Positions 44,875 through 53,916 of a DNA stretch of 64,000 nt are shown here, in pieces. Source of the stretch: HXMU1420-13 sp965249965 (GTDB taxonomy: Bacteria > Bacteroidota > Rhodothermia > Balneolales > Balneolaceae). Positions within the stretch are counted from its first letter, which is position 1. Each line of letters starts with the position of its first letter. The stretch lies in the NCBI GenBank assembly GCA_965249965.1, contig OZ252262.1, forward strand, positions 2,294,001-2,358,000, written 5' to 3'. The notes below the pieces were generated by a model. The model made no database searches. It saw only the letters and a program-made list of their open reading frames with translations, and was not told the origin of the DNA. The position numbers and the translations under genes were made by a program.

Positions 44875-46539
44875 TTATTGGGTTTGTAATGAAAAATAAA
44901 AAGATGTGTTTTGGGTGGTTACACGAATTTCTTCATTTTTTGTAGTATATCCATCGAGTTCAACATGTACCGTGTAAGTGCCTGGCTCTAACCTTAATAC
45001 AGGCGTTTGTTCAAGCGAATTATCGAATAAGTGTCCTTGAACCTGTACAAGATTATCGTTGATAAAAATAGATGCTTGCGATGGAAAGACGGCTATTTTT
45101 ACTGGTAGTGAACCTTTGCTGCCGGTTCGAACAGTGGGTGTAGTAGAAGATTGCTCTTCCTGTAATGGCGGTCCTAAATAACCTTGAATGAAGGTATCTG
45201 GAGAATCATCAATTATATTATTGCTAACCTGCGAATTATCTATGGGCTGCGTAACTGGAGTTGTAACAGGTGGTGGTGGGGTAGCAGTTGATGGAGGATC
45301 GGATTCGGTCCGTTCAATCATTTCAATATTTCTGCCAAAAATTTGATCTCTTTCAATAGTAATTTCTTCAGCATAATTGTTGAATCCATCAGCATTACCC
45401 AATAAGCGGTAATTTCCAATAGGAACATTGTCCAAAATTATTGCGCCGTCCCATTCGCGAAAAGTCTCATTATCTGAATTAATAAGGCGCATTCTAGTTG
45501 AAATGGGTTGAACGGTTAATCGAAGTGATCCAACTATCTGCTCTAAGGTGATCGTTCTGGTGATGACGTCACCTTCCACAATAGATATAGGTTCTGAGTA
45601 GCCCGTATACCCGGATTTTTCTACTTCAAGCAAATAGGTGCCTGGAGTAACCCGAATTTCAGATTGACTTCCATAAGATTCCCGATTTAGGTAAACCGTA
45701 GAGTTTGGTGGATTAAGTGTCAGGTTTAACTCTCCAACGGATTGTTCAAGTCGAAAGTGGAATTTATTTAGGGAAGGATCGTTACTAAGATTTTCAACAA
45801 TAGTAATACTTTGTTGAATGGATTTATAACCAGGCTTAGAAATCCGGATGAAATAGGTACCTGGAAATCGAAATTCTTGCAGGCTGGTCTCACCAATTTC
45901 TACATTATTTATTTCAAGTCGCGCTTCAGGTGGATCAGAAGTGTAAGTGATGGTAGTAGGTTGAATAGCCTCGAGTTCGTAATCGAAACGGAAACTCTCT
46001 TCATCGATTTCAATTTCTTCTACAATGGTACGATATCCTTCCTTCTCAATGCGTATAGTGTATGTTCCTTCTTCCAGCCTAATAGCAAGATTTGGATCGT
46101 AAGCAATGTTGTCGATTGTTACTGTAGCATCTAACTCATTAAGTGATAGGACGATTGGTATAAGGTCTTCCGTATCAACTAATGGTTCAATATTATAGAA
46201 AACAACCTGTCGTGGATTTGTTACCTGAACAGAAAATCGAATTTGTTTGTAGCCAGGCGAGTTAACAGAGATTGATTGCCGGAAAGGCGCAATGATTAGG
46301 CGATATTCCCCAGAATTAGGTTCACTTAGGTCTGCCACAATTTCAACATTAGAGTCGAATTGCAAATTCGTGAGAGAGGAACTAACGATTATTGCTGCAT
46401 GGTCTGGGTAATCACGAAACACAGGTATAGTTTCGTTGGAAGCATCTAAAGGTTGAACTTCTAAATCCTTTAATTGTGCAAAAATGTCAGAAGGCATTAT
46501 CAACCAAATGATTACACCGATTAAATACAAACCCCTCAT
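44875..46539 (-). CDS. PEGA-repeat protein, paralog of the downstream gene
   Basis: 554 residues from the ATG giving MRGLYLIGVIIW; a TTG at 46545 is the alternative. A signal peptide (about 1-21) is followed by the N-terminal domain shared with the downstream paralog (SSSLTNLQFDSN against SSSLTNLRFDSN). Then come four or five PEGA units, seen as EGTYTIRIEKEGYRT, PGTYFIRISKPGYKS, PGTYLLEVEKSGYTG and, after a Pro/Thr linker (about 395-420), PGTYTVHVELDGYTT at the C-terminus. It lacks the barrel present in the paralog and ends with an extra PEGA instead. A tandem duplication with exchanged C-terminal module is the simplest reading. Confidence 0.75.
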   Translation of the reverse strand: MRGLYLIGVIIWLIMPSDIFAQLKDLEVQPLDASNETIPVFRDYPDHAAIIVSSSLTNLQFDSNVEIVADLSEPNSGEYRLIIAPFRQSISVNSPGYKQIRFSVQVTNPRQVVFYNIEPLVDTEDLIPIVLSLNELDATVTIDNIAYDPNLAIRLEEGTYTIRIEKEGYRTIVEEIEIDEESFRFDYELEAIQPTTITYTSDPPEARLEINNVEIGETSLQEFRFPGTYFIRISKPGYKSIQQSITIVENLSNDPSLNKFHFRLEQSVGELNLTLNPPNSTVYLNRESYGSQSEIRVTPGTYLLEVEKSGYTGYSEPISIVEGDVITRTITLEQIVGSLRLTVQPISTRMRLINSDNETFREWDGAIILDNVPIGNYRLLGNADGFNNYAEEITIERDQIFGRNIEMIERTESDPPSTATPPPPVTTPVTQPIDNSQVSNNIIDDSPDTFIQGYLGPPLQEEQSSTTPTVRTGSKGSLPVKIAVFPSQASIFINDNLVQVQGHLFDNSLEQTPVLRLEPGTYTVHVELDGYTTKNEEIRVTTQNTSFYFSLQTQ

Positions 46540-46551
46540 AAGCAATTTCTT

Positions 46552-46581
46552 AAAACAAAAACAGGAGCTTAAAGCTCCTGT
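46552..46581 (-). terminator. rho-independent terminator after the LPP20 lipoprotein gene
   Basis: On the minus strand ACAGGAGC and GCTCCTGT form an 8-bp stem with loop TTTAA, followed by TTTTGTTTT. It lies between the LPP20 lipoprotein gene and the first PEGA gene and may be a partial attenuator within the cluster. Confidence 0.75.
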
Positions 46582-46599
46582 TAAACTGTTGTTAATTGG

Positions 46600-47205
46600 T
46601 TATTGATCTAACCCTAAACGTTGAAGATTTTCCTGAAGCTCTTCAAAAGCTTTTGATTCTTTGAATCTGATGTACAGCTCTTCGTCTTGTGAAAGTGCGT
46701 TATCAATGATTTCACGTGCATCACCGATAGGTAATTTCATCAAAACATAAGATGTGAACTGTCCGCTAGCTGTAGGAACAAATGCTTGTTCTTCCACAGA
46801 TGCTGCTCTCAGGTCCTGAGAGATCACATTTTGATTTGCTGAGGTAAATGCAGCGCTATAAATAGACTCATTACCGTTTGTTACTTCTTCTTCGAATAAT
46901 TTCTGAAGAGCTTCTACTTTAACACCTAATTTAGCACTAAGAGCAGTTCTTCCCTGAATGATTGCAGATTGACGAGCTGAGCTTCTACGGCTCATTGTTA
47001 CTTCTGCGATTTCATAAAGAAATTCTTCGCTATCGCTAGGTGGATTTAAATACCAGCTTGGCATTTTATCGATTTCGCGTTGAGCAGCTGCTTCCGCTTC
47101 AGTCATTGCTGGTTCTGATGAACCGCAACCCGTTGCAGAAACAAATACCAGCACCGCTAGTATCGAAAATAAAAAGTTTGAAAGATTAGCTTTCCCCAAG
47201 GTCAT
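46600..47205 (-). CDS. LPP20-family lipoprotein
   Basis: 201 residues. The lipoprotein signal ends SATGC with a lipid-accepting cysteine near residue 27, followed by GSSEPAMTEAEAAAQREIDK. The body, with MPSWYLNPPSDSEEFLYEIAE and SRRSSARQSAIIQGRTALSAKL, has the LPP20 domain pattern: a PxWy opening and an alanine-rich helix. It ends in a charged helix (ELYIRFKESKAFEELQENLQ). It is the likely first member of the LPP20/PEGA cluster but is separated from it by a terminator-like hairpin. The exact function of this family is unknown. Confidence 0.75.
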   Translation of the reverse strand: MTLGKANLSNFLFSILAVLVFVSATGCGSSEPAMTEAEAAAQREIDKMPSWYLNPPSDSEEFLYEIAEVTMSRRSSARQSAIIQGRTALSAKLGVKVEALQKLFEEEVTNGNESIYSAAFTSANQNVISQDLRAASVEEQAFVPTASGQFTSYVLMKLPIGDAREIIDNALSQDEELYIRFKESKAFEELQENLQRLGLDQ

Positions 47206-47316
47206 AGTGTACCCATTTTGGTTATTGTTGATGTTTGGAAGTTTTAAAAAAACTCATTCAAATGAAATCATTTTTTTTTAATTGCTACTACTTTTTATTG
47301 TAATGGCTGTTGAATA

Positions 47317-47351
47317 TGCATTCAATACCTAAATAGGGGTATATGAATGCA
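47317..47351. repeat. imperfect inverted repeat, 13-bp arms
   Basis: TGCATTCAATACC pairs with GGTATATGAATGCA, with one bulged base and an 8-base centre. It lies between PBP1A and the LPP20 gene. Plus-strand sequence after it reads ATCTTTTTC; no T-run follows on the minus strand, so it fits an operator or structured element better than a terminator of PBP1A. Confidence 0.5.
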
Positions 47352-47387
47352 ATCTTTTTCTTAAATGCAGTTAGCAAAAAAAAGTTC

Positions 47388-49727
47388 CTACCAACCAATA
47401 CGACCTCGTTCATTATCTCGAAGTAGTTCATTTCGCTGTTCTTCGGGATCTTCGGGCATAATAAAACCTGGTGGTGGAGAAAAAGCATCGTAACCCCAAT
47501 ATGCTTCTTCATCAGAGGTTACTCGGTTAATAAATTCACCAACAATAGGAAGCGCCGTTCTGGCACCCTGACCAATACTATAATTCAGATCGGTTGGAAA
47601 ACGTATTCTTCGATCTTCACCACCTACCCAAGCGCCCATCACAATATGTGGGGTCATGCCAATAAACCAATTATCGGCCGAATTTTGTGTTGTACCTGTT
47701 TTTCCAGCAATATCCTGTCGAACATTATATGAATTTCTTAAACGCACACCAGTGCCATTATATCCATCTCCACCGCGAATCACTCCGCGCATCATATCAG
47801 TCATGATGTAGGCAGTTTCCGGACTTATAACTTCTTGTCGGTATTCTGGGTGATATTCTACCAATACATTTCCTTCTCGATCTTCAATACGTGTAATAGC
47901 AATTGGGTCAATATGAACTCCCTGATTAGCAAATGTAGTGTATGCACTGGTTATTTCCAGTAAAGAAACTTCTGCCGTTCCTAATGCAAGAGATGGATAA
48001 GCTGGGGTATTACTCATATCGATACCAAGATTAGCTGCCATCTCTTTTATTTTTCTGGCAGCCGGATCCAAACGCCAGAGTTCATTTGTATCGGGTGCGC
48101 CCGCGATTTCGGGAAGTAGCCTCACCGTAACATTATTCATACTTCTGGCCAACGCTTCCCTCAATGAAACCATAATCGGACCTTCTGCTACCGATTGATC
48201 TTTAGGAGCCCAAACGTTGCCGTTTCTATCGTAGAACTTGGTAGGGTACTTCGAAAACTTATGGTAAGGTTTGTACCCGTTATCAATGGCAACAGCATAT
48301 ACAAACGGTTTAAAGGTAGAGCCTGCTTGCCTACGTGACTGATATACATGATCGAATTGAACATTGCCGTAGTTAGATCCACCAACCCAGGCAAGTACAT
48401 TTCCATTGGTAGGGTCAACGGCCACAAAACCTGCTTCTAAGCGAGTTCTTGATTTCATCACAGAATCAACAAACATCGAATCTACTTTCAGGCTATCCAA
48501 TACTACTTTTCGAATATTTGTTTCCCACTTTTGATACCCATTTTTGTATTCATCAGTGTCTTCCAGGAAGCTATCTTTGAACGTTGGGAATTCGTCCCAA
48601 AGTCTATCCATGTAGATTTCACTTCCGGAAGAAGTCCATTCCCGTTCAAATATTTTTTGGAGTGAGTCTAGTTTTACACGCATTGCTGTTTCTGCGTGTT
48701 TCTGTAATCTCGAGTCGATGGTGGTGTATATGACTAGACCATCCGTATAAATATCATAGCCATTTTCTTCAGCCCAACCCGTCACATTTTGGCGAACATA
48801 TTCACCAAAGTACCGGGAAACCCGTCCGGCTTTACTCGGTGGTTGATAATCAAGTTGAATTTCTTCAGCTATGAGTTGATTGGTATGAAGAGAATCTAAA
48901 AAACCCTGACGATTCATTAATCTTAACACTATATCCCGTCGTCTTTTGGAGCGTTCTGGAAATAATCTTGGATTGTATGCATAAACAGCGTTTACGCTCC
49001 CTACTAATGTAGCAGCTTCGGGTACGTTTACATCCGCAGCCGATTTATTGAAATGTGTTCTCGCAGCAGCTTCAATTCCAAATGCACTGTTACTATACTC
49101 AACCGTATTTAAGTACATTTCAATGATCTCACGCTTTGTATAATTTTTTTCGATTTGTACGGCTGTAATCATTTCACGGAATTTTCTGGAAACAGAAAAA
49201 GCCTGGCCAATTTCTTTATATAGATTCCGTGCCAATTGTTGGCTGATAGTTGATCCTCCTTGACGCCGCCCCATGGCCAAATGATAGGGGATAGCCAATG
49301 TTCTAATCATATCCATTCCCCAATGATTGAAGAATCGATGATCTTCAGTAGCTACTAATGCATCAACAACATGTGGGGATATGTCATCATATCGAACCCA
49401 TGTCCTGTTTTCAGTAAAATATTTATCAAGAACAACACCGTCTCTACTACGAACTTCTGTGGCAATGGCTGTTTCCGGATTTTCAAGTTGTTCTATGCTT
49501 GGTAAACCCTGGAAGAGGAAGTAAATATATCCACCAGCACTTATTAAACTAACAAGAAGGAAGAGACCCGTGAAAATAAATAACCGTTTAGTTAAGTCCG
49601 GTTCACCTTTTGACGGAGGCTTTTCAGAAGCAGGTGCAGAATTCCTTTCTTCTAAAATTCGTTTTCGATATTCAGGATCATTAAAGTATCTGTGCTGATC
49701 GATTGGATCGTGCTTTGATGAACCCAT
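47388..49727 (-). CDS. bifunctional penicillin-binding protein 1A
   Basis: 779 residues. A cytoplasmic N-terminus and one membrane helix (about 48-72) precede a GT51 glycosyltransferase domain with the catalytic Glu129 in ATEDHRFFNHWG and RQGGSTISQQLARNLY. The transpeptidase domain carries the SxxK motif in GSTFKPF (Ser470, Lys473), SMNN as the SxN motif and KTGTTQNSADNWF as KTG. It polymerises and cross-links peptidoglycan. It is two bases downstream of the LpxH-like gene, so cell wall and envelope lipid genes share an operon. Confidence 0.93.
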   Translation of the reverse strand: MGSSKHDPIDQHRYFNDPEYRKRILEERNSAPASEKPPSKGEPDLTKRLFIFTGLFLLVSLISAGGYIYFLFQGLPSIEQLENPETAIATEVRSRDGVVLDKYFTENRTWVRYDDISPHVVDALVATEDHRFFNHWGMDMIRTLAIPYHLAMGRRQGGSTISQQLARNLYKEIGQAFSVSRKFREMITAVQIEKNYTKREIIEMYLNTVEYSNSAFGIEAAARTHFNKSAADVNVPEAATLVGSVNAVYAYNPRLFPERSKRRRDIVLRLMNRQGFLDSLHTNQLIAEEIQLDYQPPSKAGRVSRYFGEYVRQNVTGWAEENGYDIYTDGLVIYTTIDSRLQKHAETAMRVKLDSLQKIFEREWTSSGSEIYMDRLWDEFPTFKDSFLEDTDEYKNGYQKWETNIRKVVLDSLKVDSMFVDSVMKSRTRLEAGFVAVDPTNGNVLAWVGGSNYGNVQFDHVYQSRRQAGSTFKPFVYAVAIDNGYKPYHKFSKYPTKFYDRNGNVWAPKDQSVAEGPIMVSLREALARSMNNVTVRLLPEIAGAPDTNELWRLDPAARKIKEMAANLGIDMSNTPAYPSLALGTAEVSLLEITSAYTTFANQGVHIDPIAITRIEDREGNVLVEYHPEYRQEVISPETAYIMTDMMRGVIRGGDGYNGTGVRLRNSYNVRQDIAGKTGTTQNSADNWFIGMTPHIVMGAWVGGEDRRIRFPTDLNYSIGQGARTALPIVGEFINRVTSDEEAYWGYDAFSPPPGFIMPEDPEEQRNELLRDNERGRIGW

Positions 49728-49728
49728 A

Positions 49729-50496
49729 TTAGTTATCTGAATTTATTTCTTTGAATTGTTGATGCTGTGCATCCCATTGCACTAGCGAAAATACGTTATT
49801 GATACCTCTAACTAACGTCCTGTGATGGAAAAAGGTACCCAGATTTATATACAATCCGGAATTAAATGTTTCCATTCTTGGGATATGATCATGGCCAGCT
49901 AACACAACTTCGGCAGTTCCGTTTTGCAAAATGAAATTAGCATTTTCTGACAATGGTTTAGGATTGCGTCGTTCAAGCTTTCTCGTTGAATTTGAAAACC
50001 ATTTCATAATTGCGATTGCAGCTTTTTTCGATAGTATTGATTGATACCCTTTTATAAACCACGGATGCCGTAAAATACGGTGTAGCAATGGTCTTTGTAA
50101 GCTTCCATTTTCTTGTAGCAGTCCATCACCATGCATACACAATACTTTTTTTGAGAATATTTCGATCAATTGATACTCAGATTCTACGTTAAAGCCTAAT
50201 TTCTCAAAATAATTAATCGTCCAATTATCATGATTACCGGTTATAAACAAAGCAGGTGAAACAGTTTGGTTATAGCGATTAAATGCTTCCAATACATTTT
50301 CATTGATTTTTGGGATGAAATCAGAGCCGGGAAATTCCATCCAATAATCAAATAAATCGCCGAGTATGTACAATTTCGATTTATATGTTATGGCGTAATT
50401 TATAAGGGCAATTAAATCTTGCTCGATTTTCTGTTCTGTAGTTGAATCAAATGCCCCAAGGTGAACATCCGATATGAAAAGATGCTCCTGACTCAC
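49729..50496 (-). CDS. UDP-2,3-diacylglucosamine diphosphatase-like metallophosphatase (LpxH-like)
   Basis: 255 residues. Calcineurin-like metallophosphatase motifs are in order: FISDVHLGAFD, LGDLFDYWMEFPGSDF, TGNHDNW, MHGDGLL and AGHDH. The GDLFDYW and HGDGL segments resemble LpxH, which makes lipid X in lipid A synthesis. A GTG start immediately follows the TAA of the prenyl synthase gene. It fits an envelope-biogenesis operon. A broader phosphatase role cannot be excluded. Confidence 0.85.
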   Translation of the reverse strand: MSQEHLFISDVHLGAFDSTTEQKIEQDLIALINYAITYKSKLYILGDLFDYWMEFPGSDFIPKINENVLEAFNRYNQTVSPALFITGNHDNWTINYFEKLGFNVESEYQLIEIFSKKVLCMHGDGLLQENGSLQRPLLHRILRHPWFIKGYQSILSKKAAIAIMKWFSNSTRKLERRNPKPLSENANFILQNGTAEVVLAGHDHIPRMETFNSGLYINLGTFFHHRTLVRGINNVFSLVQWDAQHQQFKEINSDN

Positions 50497-51516
50497 TTAT
50501 TTTTTCCTTGTAATTATGAAATGAATCAGATCTACAAATTCCTGTTTATGAGCACTTTCAGGAAGTTGTTCTAGTAAGTCAATGGCTTTGTTAGCGTACT
50601 CATACATAGATTTTTTTGCATACTCCATGCCACCGTTCTTATGGACAAAATCTACAATTTGATCTACCTCTGAAGCTTTCTTTTTCCTTTTCTTCATCAA
50701 AGCACGCACTTTAGACGCCTCTTTATTTGAAGCATGTTCGTAAGCTTTAATAAGTGGTAGTGTAACTTTACGCTCCTGGATGTCATTACGAGTTGGTTTG
50801 CCAATATCATAAACACCATAATCAAAAAGATCATCTCTGATTTGAAATGCAATCCCCACACATAAGCCTATCTCTCTCATTAATTGATGATGCTCTTCAT
50901 TATCCGTTGTTGAGACTGCCCCAACTTCGCAACATGTTGATATTAAACTGGCTGTTTTCTCGGATATGATTTGGAAATATCGATCCTCTGTCATGTTAAA
51001 CAATCCCGCTGTTTTAAGCTGACGCAGTTCTCCTTCGCTCATTAATTGAACTGCTTCTGATTGGATTTCCAACATGCGATATTCTTTATGTTTTAAAGCT
51101 ATCTGTAAGCCTTTTGCGAGTAAAAAATCACCCAAAAGTACCCCAGCTTTATTCCTCCATATTCTATTTATGCTAACAAATCCTCTCCTCGAATTAGCTT
51201 CATCCACAACATCATCATGAATTAAAGTGGCTGTATGGAGTAGCTCAACCATGGTTGCAGCTACATGACTCTTCTCATTGATTTCACCAAACAAATTTGC
51301 TGCCATGAAAACTAAAGTTGGGCGCAATTCTTTTCCTTTTTGGCGATGTAAGTAATTTATGATTACATCTAACAGTGTAACATCAGTCTTAATTGTATCT
51401 TTAAAGAACTCTCTAAACTGATCTAAATGGGGCTTGACGGGCAGAGTAATTTCATTGAGTGATTTTCGTGACACTGTGTCTTCATTAATTCTTTGTAGTT
51501 CTTCACTATCAATCAT
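50497..51516 (-). CDS. long-chain polyprenyl diphosphate synthase
   Basis: 339 residues from ATG (a TTG three bases further upstream is possible). The first aspartate-rich motif is LIHDDVVDEANSRRG and the second is QIRDDLFDYG, with GKELRPTLVFMAANLFGE upstream. It condenses isopentenyl units to a long-chain prenyl diphosphate, probably the menaquinone side chain (IspB/HepT-like). Chain length cannot be read reliably. It is the first gene of the minus-strand unit with the LpxH-like gene and PBP1A and diverges from pfkA. Confidence 0.9.
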   Translation of the reverse strand: MIDSEELQRINEDTVSRKSLNEITLPVKPHLDQFREFFKDTIKTDVTLLDVIINYLHRQKGKELRPTLVFMAANLFGEINEKSHVAATMVELLHTATLIHDDVVDEANSRRGFVSINRIWRNKAGVLLGDFLLAKGLQIALKHKEYRMLEIQSEAVQLMSEGELRQLKTAGLFNMTEDRYFQIISEKTASLISTCCEVGAVSTTDNEEHHQLMREIGLCVGIAFQIRDDLFDYGVYDIGKPTRNDIQERKVTLPLIKAYEHASNKEASKVRALMKKRKKKASEVDQIVDFVHKNGGMEYAKKSMYEYANKAIDLLEQLPESAHKQEFVDLIHFIITRKK

Positions 51517-51623
51517 CAAATGTGTTCAAATTTTCTTAAACTTGGCTGCCTCTAAATTTAGCTATTATTGCTAACAAAAATATGAGGCGATTTTCTCACT
51601 CATTATCATAAAAAAATAAATAC

Positions 51624-52613
51624 ATGTTAGATCCTGTTTCTGAAGTAAAATCGATTGCTGTTCTTACCAGCGGTGGAGATTCCCCGGGAATGAATGCTGC
51701 AGTACGTGCAGTAGTAAGAAGCGCAGCTGCATCCAACATAAAAGTTCATGCGGTATTTCGCGGGTATCAGGGATTAATAGATGGAGATTTCAAAGAATTT
51801 GGAACTTATGATGTTTCTAACATCATCCAGCGCGGTGGAACTATCTTAAAATCTGCCCGATCGAAGGAATTCAGAACACCGGAAGGTCGCGCAAAAGCTG
51901 CAAAGAACCTCAAAGATAAAGGTATCGATGCCTTAGTTGTTATTGGAGGTGACGGTACATTTACCGGATCAAATTTTTTAGCAAAAGAACATGGAATTAA
52001 TGTTGTAGGAATTCCTGCAACCATCGACAACGATATAATCGGAACCGATGAAACAATAGGCTACGATACAGCCCTGAACACAGCAATCGAAGCGATTGAT
52101 AAAATCCGTGATACAGCAGATGCCCACGAGCGCATGTTTTTAGTTGAAGTTATGGGGCGGGATGCAGGTTTTATTGCACTCGAAACATCTATTGCTACCG
52201 GAGCAGAAATCGCATTATTACCCGAAGAGCTAACAAATATCGCTGAGGTAAAAACATTACTTAAAGATATGTTGCAGAATCAGCAAAGAAGTAGTTTAGT
52301 GATAGTTGCTGAAGGCGATGAAACCGGAGGGGCCTTGCATCTTGCTGAAAAAATTCATGACGATTTCGCCCAGTATGATGTTCGGGTTTGTATTCTCGGA
52401 CACATTCAACGAGGTGGAACTCCGTCTGCCAGAGATCGTGTATTGGCCAGTAGACTTGGTGCTGCAGCTGTTCGCGTTCTTACTGAAGGACACAGTGAGA
52501 TTATGGTAGGGGTGGTTAATAATGCGTTAAAAATAACCCCAATGAGAGTGGCTGTATCCAAAAAGAAAAATCTGGATTACACACTCGTTCAACTTGCAAG
52601 ACTTTTAAGATAA
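51624..52613 (+). CDS. pfkA: ATP-dependent 6-phosphofructokinase
   Basis: 329 residues. TSGGDSPGMNAAVRAVVR binds nucleotide, IGGDGTFTG has the Gly typical of ATP-dependent enzymes rather than the Asp of PPi-PFK, and the catalytic region is PATIDNDI with EVMGRDAGF and GHIQRGGTPSARDR following. It converts fructose 6-phosphate to the 1,6-bisphosphate. It heads a plus-strand run of at least 15 genes, with pgi three bases downstream. Confidence 0.94.
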   Translation: MLDPVSEVKSIAVLTSGGDSPGMNAAVRAVVRSAAASNIKVHAVFRGYQGLIDGDFKEFGTYDVSNIIQRGGTILKSARSKEFRTPEGRAKAAKNLKDKGIDALVVIGGDGTFTGSNFLAKEHGINVVGIPATIDNDIIGTDETIGYDTALNTAIEAIDKIRDTADAHERMFLVEVMGRDAGFIALETSIATGAEIALLPEELTNIAEVKTLLKDMLQNQQRSSLVIVAEGDETGGALHLAEKIHDDFAQYDVRVCILGHIQRGGTPSARDRVLASRLGAAAVRVLTEGHSEIMVGVVNNALKITPMRVAVSKKKNLDYTLVQLARLLR

Positions 52614-52616
52614 ATT

Positions 52617-53906
52617 ATGATTAGTTGTGACCTTAAGATCGCAAGATCTTTTTTAAATGATGAAGAATACATAAGTGCTCGAAGTAAAGTTGATTTCGGC
52701 TACCAACAATTAATTGATAAATCCGGACCTGGATCAGAGTGGTTGGGATGGCGAGATATTCTAGAAACCCCAAACGATGCGATTTTAGAAGAAATTGAAA
52801 CACTTGGCCAGAATATTCGAAGAAATGCTGATGTATTTATCGTTTGTGGAATTGGAGGTTCGTATTTAGGAGCAAAAGCAGTAATAGATGCACTTTCTCC
52901 ACATTTTAGTTCTGATGGCCCTGAAATTTTGTATGCCGGACATCATATGGGCGGAAAATATCTTCAGGAGCTCATCGATTATTTGAAGAAACCAAAAGCA
53001 GATGGCTCGATAAAATCTGTTTATCTAAATGTGATATCTAAGTCTGGTTCTACTCTAGAAACCGCACTATCATTTAGAGCAATACGAGAAGTTCTGGAAG
53101 AAATGTATGGTGAGGATTCAAACAATAGAATCATTTGTACAACCAGCAAAGAAGGTGGTATTCTAAATCAACTTATTTCGAAAAAGGGCTACAAGAAATT
53201 TGTGATTCCAAATGATATCGGTGGCAGATTTTCTGTTTTAACACCCGTAGGGCTAGTTCCCATAGCAGTTGCAGGTATCGATATTAAGGCACTCTTTTAT
53301 GGTGCTGTTACTGCATACAATTCTTTTGAAAATGACGCAGAAGAAGTGCTAGAGTATACAGCGCTTCGTAATGCACTTCATAAGTCTGGTAAAACAATTG
53401 ACGTCATTTCATGCTTTGAGCCTGAGTTAGATTCATTTGGGGGTTGGATACAGCAATTAATGGGCGAGAGTGAAGGGAAAGAAGGAAAAGGTATTTTCCC
53501 AACGGTTGCTAGTTACTCTACCGATTTACACAGTTTAGGACAGTTTATTCAACAAGGTAAGCGTTCATTGATGGAGACCTTTCTAATAGTTGAAAATTCA
53601 TTTTCTCCAATTGCAGTTACTGAAATGGAAGGGGACGACGATAATTTAAATTATTTAGCCGGAAAAACTTTTCATGAAATTAATGCAAAAGCCAGACTTG
53701 GTACAACTGAAGCTCATCAGGATGGTAATGTGCCGATAATAAATATCAGTATGCCAACATTGAATGAAGAAAATATTGGTGCCTTAGTTTACTTTTTTGA
53801 ACTAGCAACGGGCGTTTTTGTGTATTCGCTTGGTGTTAATCCATTTAATCAACCAGGGGTTGAAGATTACAAAAAAGCAATGTACCGTTTGCTAGGAAAA
53901 GTCTAA
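52617..53906 (+). CDS. pgi: glucose-6-phosphate isomerase
   Basis: 429 residues, the compact bacterial form (E. coli Pgi is 549). The sugar isomerase fold is shown by CGIGGSYLGAKAVID, NVISKSGSTLETALSFRA, NDIGGRFSVLTPVGLVPIA and GESEGKEGKGIFP, with the C-terminal TEAHQDGNVP and QPGVEDYKKAMY. It interconverts glucose 6-phosphate and fructose 6-phosphate. It is coupled to pfkA with three intervening bases. Confidence 0.93.
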   Translation: MISCDLKIARSFLNDEEYISARSKVDFGYQQLIDKSGPGSEWLGWRDILETPNDAILEEIETLGQNIRRNADVFIVCGIGGSYLGAKAVIDALSPHFSSDGPEILYAGHHMGGKYLQELIDYLKKPKADGSIKSVYLNVISKSGSTLETALSFRAIREVLEEMYGEDSNNRIICTTSKEGGILNQLISKKGYKKFVIPNDIGGRFSVLTPVGLVPIAVAGIDIKALFYGAVTAYNSFENDAEEVLEYTALRNALHKSGKTIDVISCFEPELDSFGGWIQQLMGESEGKEGKGIFPTVASYSTDLHSLGQFIQQGKRSLMETFLIVENSFSPIAVTEMEGDDDNLNYLAGKTFHEINAKARLGTTEAHQDGNVPIINISMPTLNEENIGALVYFFELATGVFVYSLGVNPFNQPGVEDYKKAMYRLLGKV

Positions 53907-53916
53907 AAGAATCATT

